Of a stretch of 64,000 bases of DNA, positions 1 to 9,276 are shown piece by piece (position 1 is the first letter of the stretch; each line of letters opens with the position of its first letter). The stretch is from Sequoia sempervirens (lineage: Eukaryota > Streptophyta > Pinopsida > Cupressales > Cupressaceae), in contig VDFB02047230.1 in assembly GCA_007258455.2 (NCBI GenBank), forward strand, positions 160,526,635 to 160,590,634, in the 5' to 3' direction. A program made the position numbers and the translations under genes. Under the pieces are notes generated by a model. It saw only the letters and a list, made by a program, of their open reading frames with translations. It did no database searches and was not told where the DNA came from.

Positions 1-300
1 TTTTATGCATTTTCCAAAAAACGTCAAGCATTGGGAAGGAATTCATCCTTATGAACTTTTATTTAGTAATTTCTGTATAAAACACTTAGGTTCTAGTTAT
101 TCTACATTGTTTGGAGGGCATGAGAAAGTGTGAAGTCTTTAATCACTGTTACATAAGCCATTTATAGAAATGAAAAAAATTATAGCTAAATATTTGTTTC
201 ATAGAATTTATATTAAAAAAATAAACCCTTCTGTTTTAGGGGTGTTCTGTTAATATTTAGCAAAATGAAGGAATTATTGGTTTTGGTAAATTTTTATTTA
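1..300 (+). mobile_element. LINE (L1-type) ORF2 3' region, decayed, copy A
   Basis: This stretch matches 22939-23241, where it lies just downstream of a recognisable LINE reverse transcriptase. All frames carry stop codons. It begins before the window and is cut at base 300 by the Helitron; the LINE resumes at 5510. The assignment rests on the copy B context, because this part alone has no diagnostic motif. Confidence 0.7.
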
Positions 301-636
301 TTATATATTATTAGAGGAACTTTGAGGAGGACAAAACATCTCACGCTTTGAAACAACTTTTAACTCATGGAAAATGGATTTCAACTAACATTTAAAAGGT
401 TTTACATTCTACAACAGCTTTCACCGGGGAAGTTGCAAAAAAATTAGTTACTGCAAAATCTTCGAATCAAATCGGATTTCATTCGCCCCAAGTCACAAAT
501 ATTTGTAGGTTGCCTTTTCATTTATTGTGAATAAATTGAAGAGGCCACACGATGCTACCGCCCGCGTATGGCTCATGTCCCCGCCTTAATCTGCCCTACT
601 CTGTAAGCTCTTCTTCCCCAAATCAACCTAGCTTTC

Positions 637-984
637 ATGGAGTCTCGCAAGCCGGTCTTTCTTCACCTTCCAAGGTCGAGGACGACGGGTCGAAGTGTTA
701 GGAAGAGGATTCAAAAGGCCGGGGCGTGGAAGGGCCAGAGCCAGTTGATTTGGAGGAACCATTTGGGGGAGCTTTTCGATTCTCCCTCTCAAGCCCTTAC
801 TGCAGGTCCTGTATGGAACGACCAACCTGTGGGCACTATGAAGTTTTCGACTTTTGAGGAATTGAAGGAGGATAACCTTCATGCCTTTGACGATGCCTTT
901 CATATGGACGAAAGTGCTCTGAAGAAGTGGCAGTTAGAGGGCTACGATCCCTTCCTTCACTTATCTTGGGTTCCATCGGTTTGA
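637..984 (+). pseudogene. Unrecognised 115-codon ORF captured in the Helitron
   Basis: The ORF begins MESRKPVFLHLPRSR and ends in a proline/tryptophan/serine-rich tail (HLSWVPSV). It is clearly richer in G+C than the surrounding sequence and is preceded by a pyrimidine-rich, UTR-like stretch (about 540-636). It has a basic N-terminal half (RSRTTGRSVRKR, KAGAWKGQ) and an acidic C-terminal half (EELKEDNLHAFDDAF). I do not recognise the family. The composition and position suggest the 5'UTR and first exon of a host gene captured by the Helitron. The stop at 982-984 may be real or may be intron read-through. Whether it is transcribed is unknown. Confidence 0.5.
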
Positions 985-1183
985 TTCACAATTAATTGTT
1001 TTTATTGTGGATTGTTCTGGGTCTCATTTATACATTGATTTTGTTTGTTTTCGTCGATTTTCAATTCGTTTTGTGATGAGGTCATTTTTTTTGGGAAAAT
1101 GTAATTAGTATGCTGGAGATTCTCATCTCCATTCATACCCTCCCTCCGCCTTCTCAATCTCAGGTCAAACTTCTTCAAGAAAT

Positions 1184-1509
1184 ACTCAAGAATGGGAAAG
1201 AAGGATTAAAATTGCATTAGATGCTGCCGAAGGTTAGTCAGATGCTTATGGCAACTAAAAAGCTCGGTGCTAATCTTGGAAAGGATGGTGGGGTCTAACC
1301 GTTGCTTATTTTTTAGCAGGGCTGGAATATTTACATGTAGGATGCAAGCCGAGCATTATTCACAGAGATGTAAAGAGCTCCAATATATTGCTGAATGATC
1401 AGATGGAAGCAAAAATAGCATATTTTGGGCTATCAAGGATGGGACCATTGGATGGAGCTACACACATATCTACCCTTGTGAAGGGTACCACTGGATATCT
1501 AGATTCGGA
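1184..1509 (+). pseudogene. Receptor-like kinase catalytic-domain fragment (captured)
   Basis: Two exon pieces, 1184-1232 and 1320-1509, are separated by an intron with GT (1233) and AG (1319) borders. Joined in phase they give the kinase subdomain VI-VIII region: ALDAAEGLEYLH, then [13 protein letters not shown] (catalytic loop, HRD at about 1360-1368), then the activation segment ending GTTGYLD. The pattern resembles plant LRR/malectin-type receptor kinases. The magnesium-binding DFG is changed to YFG (1421-1429), and the exon stops at a GT donor (1510), so the ATP-binding N-lobe and the C-lobe are both missing. It cannot encode an active kinase. The retained intron shows capture of genomic DNA rather than a cDNA. 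Confidence 0.85.
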
Positions 1510-4299
1510 GTAAATATGCTTTAATTTTCTTCATTGATTCTCAATTCAATTATATGTGAATTATTTAAGGGTCTTTAATCCTTCAACCTCTTACAGTTCT
1601 TCAATTCAAAGTATGAGGTAGAGAACCCTGCCCCTGCCGTGTTTATCTCATAACCAGTTGCCCTGGAAAAAGGAATCAACCAGGAACAAATTAGTGTAGT
1701 AAAAAATAGTCACATAGCTGCATTATCAATATATAAGAGTCTATCAATAACTGTAATTCGTCTTCATTAAAGAGGTGTCTTAGATCTTATACCAAAGTAA
1801 TTTGATCAAATCACTTATGCCTTAGGACAATCTAAAGATGATGTTAAAAGGCTTCCTTCCAAGAGGGTCATTTAGGCTTTGAATGTGATGTAGCTGTAAA
1901 TTGTTACATGGAGAAAAATTGCAAGATTTATTTTGTACAGACTACTGAAAAGCTAAGCCTCTGATTTATTTCTGTAATGGATGAATTATATTAATGTAAA
2001 CTCTTAATTAGCTGTTTGTTTTCTGGACAAAAGATCCGAAAGAGACATTAAGATTGTTGATGGAAGTCTTGTTGAAATGTTAGTTTTACCAGAATTATTT
2101 GATCCATAACACTTTATCTTGTACTTGAAAAACGAGATCTCGTCAATCTGTTATCTATTAGTCTAGGTAGGAAAATATCCCAAGGGAATAGACTGGTGGA
2201 ACGGTTGTTGCTCAGGGTTCTGGTCTCTGGAATTGTTAATTATGCTGAGAGGCATTCTACTTTGGGAGACTGGGGTGTCTTTCTCTGTGGTGGATAAACA
2301 TTTATCACCCATGGTAGAGGGCCTTTGTTTGAGGTGGAGTAATGTAAAAAATATGAAAAGAAGAAAGGCTTCTTAACGCCTATTAAAGACTGTGCCTTAT
2401 GAACCGGACATGCCCATTGGATTATGGTTCAAATTAACAGACTATAATAATTTCTGCCTTTCTCTTTCCCCTTTCCTGTGCACACAAGTAGATTAAGAAT
2501 ATGACTACATTTCTAGACATTATAGTTTCTCTACCGTCTGAACAGTCTATATTTTTGTGAGGAAAGTAAAAACAATTCTGATCAGTCCAATAATTGAAGA
2601 AAGGTTACTGTATTTTCGTTTCAGGTTGCAATACTCTTATAAGGATAAGAGATTTGTGAAACCATGAGACATTTGTAATCAATATTTCTCTTAGTTTTGG
2701 GTACATAGGGAACAATCAACTCAGGTGACGGCTGTTTGGACAATAAAAAAATAATATTTAAAGTTTAATAAGGCATCAATAGCCTTGCAATGATGATTCC
2801 ACACCCATGTTTTATAGATCATTGTATGAATCGCAACACTTTCACCCTAGCAACAACTGGTTTATGGCTTTTGTAGTTAAATTCAAAAGTCCATACTATG
2901 AATGTTTTTTGGGAGAGATGGACTTTATTTTCTCAGAGCAAATCTTGGTTTGCCTTGTAACCATACTGCAATTATTTTAGAGTGTTTTATTTTTCCAGCC
3001 AATCTCCCAACTCTGCTGTTTGGTGTTTTGATTACTGCCAGCTGTCGTAAGTGATTTGTTATATTGAATATTAACTGCTGCAAGTATAGGTTTTAAAATA
3101 GTTTTTTAACAGTTTTTCCATATTTTATCATCTCTTGGAAGCATATATAGTAGATGTACTCTTGAGTTTCTTTCCTTGCCTGATCATCATGTTCCTTTTT
3201 AATCAGAGGAGAGGAGGAGATGAACTGTCAGTGGAGCTTTCGGGAGCCTTGCAGAGAAGTTAGTTAGGTGGTCAAAGTGGAGCAGGTGAATAAACATTAC
3301 AGTACACTACTGTATGAATCCAGGATATTACCTCTAGCCATGCAATTCAAATTTACTGTCTTATGCAGAGAGCTCATGCACATATTACGATATTTTAATT
3401 TGATTTTTCAGAGGTAAAAATTAGTTAAAGACAGTATCTTGGGTTGGATTTAGATGTGGCAAATCAGGTTAGGTTTGTCTTCAAAACATGGCAGAGATTT
3501 AGATTGCTCATGTCAAGATAGGCTAGTTTGCTAAGTATGCAATAAAACTGCATTAGATTGTTCTGGAGGTCAAAAATGTCCAGAAATGCAAAATTCGGTA
3601 ATATTTTTATAGCAAATTGAGAAGTCAAGATCTGGCTGGTCCAAAAATCTGGACTGGACTAAATTTGAACCAAGATCTGCCCAGATCTCATTATAGTGCT
3701 AAGCAGAGACAACGCCAAGACCTAATGAACCTTAATTTTGGATCAGAGAGTGTGATCTGTTGATGTTAAAATAGCTGTATAGTTTTATCCAAGAAACTTT
3801 ACAAAAAACTTTCAAAGGAATATTTGCTACATGCCAATAATCAAACAATTGCCTTGTAGAACCCACTGGCCCACAAATTTCAGCAATTCATGCACAAATT
3901 ATTTAATCATATACCTCAAATTTCAACTTGTTTTCATTAACTTGAGAACTGGCTTCCACAGTTGTCTAGGATAACTCTGTTTCTCTTCAGTTGTTGAGAT
4001 CCTAATAGTCTTCTAGCTCTTAAAGTTCCTTATTCTCAGCAAACCATGTAGTGCATACTATTCAGGTTCTTCAACAATATACCTTATCTTGATGGTTATA
4101 ATACAACTTATAATTGCATCTTCCATTCAATTTTTAAGCTCTCTGCAGTTCAATTAAAACAAGAACTTGCAGTTTGTTATTTTACTTGAATGTTCCCATA
4201 TAGGCATGCTACTCTCCAATGTCTGAACTGAGAACGGTCTCTCTTGGTATCGGTGATGAAATCTATATCATAACAAATACAAATTTCCAATGGACATCT
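1510..4299 (+). other. Helitron interior without recognisable coding sequence
   Basis: About 2.8 kb of AT-rich sequence between the kinase fragment and the LRR fragment. It may include intron or flanking DNA of captured genes. I see no ORF of note, no tandem array and no domain. Confidence 0.5.
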
Positions 4300-5140
4300 G
4301 TGCTATTGACCATTATCTTTGTTCTGATGTGCTTGGCTTTTACAAGCAATAGCAACGCAATAAATCTGGATGGTAAGTTTTTTGCTGAGCCAATCTAACT
4401 ATGATTTTGCTCTTCTGATGAACATATTGAATCATTGGAACACATAGTAACTTCCACACAACCTCCACGTGAAATTTTGCTTGCTTTCAAGATACAAGTC
4501 ATTGATTCTGATGGTGTTCTTGTCAAATGGAAAAAAGAGGATCTGGATCCTTGTGGATGGACTGGTGTTACTTGTGATTCTCGGACCAGGCGGGTTATTT
4601 ACTTGTGAGTTTGTGTGATGAATAACTTTACTTTTGCTGGATTTATCATTGTTCAATTTGATGTATGTATTGGGCTTGATGAGAGAATTTATGCTTTTAT
4701 AGAATTCCCCTTTTGCCTTTATTTCTGCTTTCATGGATCATGCATGAACTCTCTGCCATCATTCTGCTGTTTCGATTTTTCAGGCACCTTCCTTATCTCA
4801 AACTTAAGGGGTGTATAGCGTCCGATATTCTTTTCCTTTTGTCCAGTGCATTTTACCATACATATTTCATTCATTGTATGAACTCAATATTTTTATTGGC
4901 TTCAAATTTGCTTGGTCTTAGAGGCATAGGCCTCATAATAAATTTTCAGACCTATTGTGTTGGTGAGACTCAGGGATCAAAGGGGGAGGCATAGATATAA
5001 TATTAAGTATTACTGTGAAAATCTCAAATCTTACATGTTCTTGTACTATGATTTTCAGATCATTGCATGACAACAACTTTCTTTTGGGGTATTCCAAACA
5101 ACTTGTCTCAGAATTTCTACAAACATGGAGAGCGTGTCAA
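4300..5140 (+). pseudogene. LRR receptor kinase N-terminal exons (FEI-like), captured
   Basis: Four exon-like pieces follow in order. (1) A hydrophobic signal peptide ends NAINLDG with a GT donor at 4373. (2) 4469-4604 encodes EILLAFK, a Trp-containing stretch and DPCGWTGVTCD, the LRRNT_2 cap, with a GTGAGT donor at 4605. (3) From 4784, after TTTTTCAG, comes HLPYLKLKGCIASDI, the first LRR. (4) From 5059, after TTTTCAG, comes SLHDNNF, then GIPNNL in a shifted frame. Exon order and phases resemble FEI1/FEI2-type LRR receptor kinases as I recall them. The acceptor before exon 2 reads AC instead of AG, and exon 4 has a frameshift, so this is a broken copy. The FEI family kinase domain differs from the fragment at 1184-1509, so the two pieces probably come from different genes. 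Confidence 0.75.
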
Positions 5141-5482
5141 TTGTGAATCTGCTTATTCTACCAACTTATTCTTTGCTTGTGTAGGAAAACAAAAAATAAA
5201 AACAAAAAGAAAATTATGATCCAGATCAATCCATACTAGCACATGGAATCACCAAATACAAAATTGTCATTGTTCAAATATGCAAATCTTTCATTCAAAT
5301 TTCAATCTCCAAATATGTATATTTTGCAAATCACAACTAAAGTTGCTGCAAATCTTTCATTCAGTTTCAATCTCCAAATATGTGTTACAGACAATATGTA
5401 TAAATTACAAACAATATTGTATATGTTTTACGCTAAACTTCCCTTCCTTGTTTACTTCTATATATTTTTCTATCGGCGTACC

Positions 5483-5509
5483 CTTGCACCCCCCTGGTGC
5501 AAGTGCTAG
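5483..5509 (+). other. Helitron 3' terminal hairpin and CTAG end
   Basis: CTTGCACC (5483-5490) pairs perfectly with GGTGCAAG (5496-5503) around a 5-nt loop. CTAG follows two bases later (5506-5509), and the host T is at 5510. This is the canonical Helitron replication-termination structure, although the spacer to CTAG is shorter than usual. Confidence 0.85.
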
Positions 5510-5967
5510 TTTTAGGTATGTTTGGGATTGGGACTATTGCAAGCTTTCTCTACCTAATTCTCAAAGAAGAACCCTCTCAGTAATTATTATTTTTTGGTTC
5601 AATATTAAAGTTCTTGTGGTTTTGACTTTTAATATTGAAATTCTATAAAAATATAAATGGAATGGTGATACCATTTTTTTAAATATCAACTCCTCCAAAA
5701 TCTGTTGTATGTTGATCAACTCCCAAGAGGTGATAAATCATATTAAGAAGTGTTGAAATGCTAATTTTGATATCAAATGGCGGTCCCACTTAATTAATTG
5801 GTGTTGATAGAAGTTTCTTGAACCTAAAACTTTCTTCTTTAGATGGATTTTATTGATTAAAAATTTGGTTATATTGGTTGTACTATTTATTTTTAGCTTA
5901 TCCTTTGTAAAATATTTAATTTTCTTGAAAGCTTTTATCACATTTATTGTATTTTTGCTAAATATAT
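5510..5967 (+). mobile_element. LINE ORF2 C-terminal part, copy A, decayed
   Basis: Continues the LINE after the Helitron and matches 23242-23690. Translations in broken frames give FFRWILLIKNLAILVV-like sequence, resembling the start of the zf-RVT domain downstream of plant L1 reverse transcriptases. It is interrupted at 5968 by an insert flanked by a 17-bp repeat. Confidence 0.6.
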
Positions 5968-7423
5968 ATATTTTTTTGATACTTAAGGAGGATTTTATTA
6001 ATTGTAAAAGATGATTACAATCGTCTACGATTCAGGAACCATGGAAAATCACCACCAATACAATTTTTTTTCACACCCATCCACTACCAGTCACCGCTCC
6101 AAATCGAAACCCCAACCATCGATCGAAAAGGAGAACACAAAATTACCGACATGCAACTCCCAACCAGCATCGTGCTATCCCAAAACCCCAAACCTGGCTC
6201 TCAACCAAATCCATATGTAATTACACTATGTTCATAACAAAAAAAACCTAAAGATTCCACCATTATGATAATTATATTCACAAACTACATAGCCTAAACT
6301 ACCTAACCGCCACCTAAAAACCATTCATTTTTGCAAATTGATCAAAAGTAGGAACCTAGTCGAAATAATTCATAGGTTCAAGCATCAACATCTTCTGGAG
6401 GAAGCTTACCCCATAAGCTGCAATTTGCTGGTGCCTGACTAGATTCATTCCTTTTAGCTCCAATGGTAGGGGGTAAACTTTGACAACCTCGACACGAACC
6501 TTTATCAGTGGGAGATCACAAGGTCGAGGCGTGCCACGACCCAGGAATATCGCGTACAAAATCTCACCCAACCTTCCCAAAAACTCTTTCTTGAAGAGTT
6601 TGCAGATTATTGCCTTCGCCTTTGCTTTTGGTGTGCGAACATCAAGCATAGACGCCAAGAACCAAGAGAAAATGTGGGTATTAACCCATAAGGTCTCTAG
6701 GTTCGATAAATGCCCCTTACCCAAAATCATTTTCACCGCCACCATCGTATGATGATCAATCCTTAGCATGATCCTCTTTAACCATTGATCGATTATCACT
6801 TTGAAAGCGGTCTGTCGAGCTTTACAGTCCAAATGGATTGGGGTGTCAAGGCCCAAGCTCACCAGTGACTCAACATACATCTCCACTATAAACTTGGATC
6901 TTTCTGCCATACTCACAGAACGAGTGCAAACCAAGAAAATACAACCAAACTTTGGTGAAATCGTGCCACCCTCTGTTATTTATGGTTCTTATTCTGCCAA
7001 AGCTTAGCAAACTTACAACGCTGTGCAAAAGTGTGTGTGCCACCCAGATTTCCCTGCCCTCCTGCCACCTGATGCCTAGCGTACATGATGTGGAGTCATG
7101 AAACGTCAACAAGGAAGCATGTCCTATCCAGATTGATTGATCTCTAGATTCACCTCTTGTTGCCATTATTAATACCGATGAAAATGACACTTTAAGCAAG
7201 AGGCATTAAAGATACATCATTTCACTGTTCATCAAACAACCCAACTTGCTCAGACCACCTTTCGAAGCGAGCACCCTGTGAAAGCACTTTCCTCTGCCAC
7301 CTCAAATTTCCAACTTGACATGTCCAATGTTATTGCCTGCTTTCCCTGCAGAATCCCAACCTTTCCACAAGATGATATGTGGAAAGGCGCTCGCCCAACC
7401 TCCCACATTTTTGCTAAATATAT
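5968..7423 (-). mobile_element. 1.46-kb insert with 17-bp target duplication (retroposed?)
   Basis: ATTTTTGCTAAATATAT occurs at 5951-5967 and again at 7407-7423. The LINE reading continues on both sides, so the intervening sequence is an insertion. A direct repeat this long fits LINE-mediated retroposition. On the minus strand the distal end carries only a weak A-run (TATCAAAAAAATATA), consistent with an eroded poly(A) tail. The minus strand holds the 192-codon ORF at 6356-6934. The same insert is present in copy B, so insertion predates the split of the copies. Confidence 0.55.
6356..6934 (-). CDS. Hypothetical protein, 192 aa, no family recognised
   Basis: The ORF is open from MVCTRSVSMAERSK to LEPMNYFD. 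A second Met (MAERSKF) is a plausible alternative start. Composition is ordinary, with alternating hydrophobic and basic segments such as KAKAKAIICKLFKKEFLGRLG; there is no obvious signal peptide, zinc finger or catalytic motif. Copy B (24086-24616) keeps the frame from MYVESLVSLG onward but has a stop just after MAE, so its start must lie downstream. Roughly 18 of about 175 shared residues differ, and most base differences appear to change the residue, which argues against strong purifying selection. It could be a retroposed gene fragment or the ORF of an unclassified element. I cannot assign a function. Confidence 0.4.
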   Translation of the reverse strand: MVCTRSVSMAERSKFIVEMYVESLVSLGLDTPIHLDCKARQTAFKVIIDQWLKRIMLRIDHHTMVAVKMILGKGHLSNLETLWVNTHIFSWFLASMLDVRTPKAKAKAIICKLFKKEFLGRLGEILYAIFLGRGTPRPCDLPLIKVRVEVVKVYPLPLELKGMNLVRHQQIAAYGVSFLQKMLMLEPMNYFD

Positions 7424-7620
7424 TTGAAAACTATTTATATGTAATATTTTTGGGTGGTATATTAGGAAGAACTTCACTTGGAAGGAGTATCTTTGTAGTT
7501 ATGTTGATCATTTAACTTGTCTTAAACTTAATTTTTTTGGTTTATAATCCCATCTAAAATTTTGTGGTTTATTTGGAAAAGAAAAGATGATGAATTTATT
7601 CTAGGACAAGAGAAGGCATC
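7424..7620 (+). mobile_element. LINE ORF2 C-terminal end, copy A
   Basis: After the insert, translation gives ILWFIWKRKDDEFILGQEK. This matches the W-x-I-W-K-x-R-N type ending of the zf-RVT region of plant L1 elements. No poly(A) end could be placed with confidence. Confidence 0.6.
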
Positions 7621-7626
7621 AAATAG

Positions 7627-8222
7627 AGTCTTCTAAAATAACTCACACTCTTTAACATTGTGTTATAGGTTACAATGATTGTAGTGCTACCTAAGGATGT
7701 GTTTATGAAGATTGTTGGTGAAGGATCAGCTACTGTATATAAATCAGAAATAAAATTTGTATGATTTTTGGTCACATGAATACAAAAAAATGGACGAAAA
7801 GTTTATCAAAGAATATATATAATTTTATGATAAATCCTACAAAATACTTGGGCATAACATGGTTATTGATGATGCTATTATGGATTTTGATTTTATTAAA
7901 GAGAATTTTAGAAATTAAGAGTAGAAATAAAGTCTTCTAATAGACTTACACTCTTTAGCATTATGTTATAGGTTACAATGATTGCAGTACTACCTAAGGA
8001 CATGTGTTTATGAAGATTGTTGATGAAGGATCATCTATTTTGTATATATCAGAAATAAAATTTGTATGATTCTACTCACAAGACTAAAAAAAATGGATGA
8101 AAAGTTTGTCAAAGAACATATAGAATTTTAGGAGCAGTCTTGCAAAATACTTGAGTATAACATGGTTATTGATGATGCTATTGTGGATTTTGATTTTAGT
8201 AAAGAGAATTTTAGAAACTAAG
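7627..8222 (+). repeat. Two tandem units of about 304 bp
   Basis: Each unit runs from AGTCTTCTAA through TGTTATAGGTTACAATGATTG and GGTTATTGATGATGCTATT to GAGAATTTTAGAAA. The units start near 7627 and 7931 and are roughly 90% alike by eye. The same pair exists in copy B (25326-25921), so the tandem duplication is older than the A/B split. Fragments such as MVIDDAI and FDFSKENFRN look coding-like in one frame, but no long ORF survives. Confidence 0.8.
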
Positions 8223-9276
8223 ATTAGAGAGACTATATCTCCCTCTATTGGAACATTTGAGATTGATGTATTCAAGGAAAGTACCAATAGGAAATGTTGT
8301 TGTGAATAAGGTTGATCATCAATTTACTATCCTTTTTTTTTTTTTTTTTGGAGGTTGTGCTTATCTAATACTTGGATTTAATAGGTGATTGGTCAAGTAT
8401 AATGATGTATTATTGTTGTAATGATGTCAATTATTAATACTCTTTGAAATTTTTTGTAGATGTTGATTCTAATTGAATTTAATTAAATTTTTTTGTTATA
8501 TTTTACTCATCACATGCATATTACAACCCAAATTTTACATTTAATAACAGATCATAAATATAACACAAAACTTTTTACAAACATGTTAAAAATAAATAAA
8601 TTATATATTACATTATTATAAAATATATTTTTTTAATAAAAATATATCTAATATATAAAAATAGTGAAATGATATTTACATCAAATGAAAGAAAAAATGA
8701 AGAATTTAGTTGGATATGAAAACTAATTATAGTAATAGGGAACTAATGATGAGTCAGATTAATTGAGTTGAATTAGAATTAGTTAGAGTCAATAGAGTAA
8801 TTAGATAGTAATAAGGAACTAATGATGAGTCGGATTAATTGAGTTGAATTAGAATTAGTTAGAGTCAATAGAGTAATCTCCTCCCATATTAAGTAGGGGC
8901 TCAAAGGCCACTTCTTCATAGGGAAAGGGAAGTTCTCGATCTATCAACGTGATTCCTTTCCCATTGAAGATTGCTTAAAGGCCCTCAAACTATTAGTTAA
9001 GAGATAAAATTGTTTTCTAAGGCTGTTATCAACTTAATCATGTTAACTGGATTTCATTAATCAATCTTATTAGAATAACAGATCATAATTGAAAAACTAA
9101 TGTAAAAAGGAGCGAATCAGATCTAGGAAAGGACACTTCTAGGCGAAGAGTCTTCACCAAATCTCACCCTCATAAGATAAATAAGGAACATTTTTCATAT
9201 CCAATCAACAAAGGCTGATCATAATCTATTCTGAAGCAACAACAAATAAAATATATACCTACATCTATAAATAAAT
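8223..9276 (+). other. Non-coding sequence upstream of the Ulp1-like gene
   Basis: AT-rich sequence with an 18-19-base poly(T) run near 8331-8349. A 76-bp direct duplication (8731-8806 and 8807-8877) contains GAGTTGAATTAGAATTAG. No gene was seen. Copy B lacks this exact duplication but has a different small one nearby (about 26392-26455). Confidence 0.6.

Larger units (their letters stand above)
301..5509 (+). mobile_element. Non-autonomous Helitron carrying gene fragments
   Basis: Copy B preserves the empty site: its sequence runs uninterrupted through A23241|T23242, whereas copy A has 5,209 extra bases between A300 and T5510, with no target-site duplication. Insertion between A and T is the Helitron rule. 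The 3' end is CTAG (5506-5509), preceded by a perfect 8-bp hairpin. The 5' end reads TTATATATTATTAG, similar to the TC-TATA-type 5' ends of plant Helitrons but with TT instead of TC. No Rep/helicase is encoded, so the element is non-autonomous. It carries intron-containing fragments resembling parts of at least two receptor-kinase genes and one unknown ORF, all on the same strand, as expected for DNA-level gene capture. Confidence 0.85.

Noticed and set aside
4432..4734. Minus-strand ORF over the LRR exons
   Set aside because: Antisense to the recognisable LRRNT-encoding exon.
301..5509. Pack-MULE instead of Helitron for the gene-bearing insertion
   Set aside because: There are no terminal inverted repeats and no target duplication; the A|T site and hairpin-CTAG end fit a Helitron.
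6480..6752. Plus-strand ORF opposite the 192-codon ORF
   Set aside because: Shadow of the minus-strand frame, with no features of its own.
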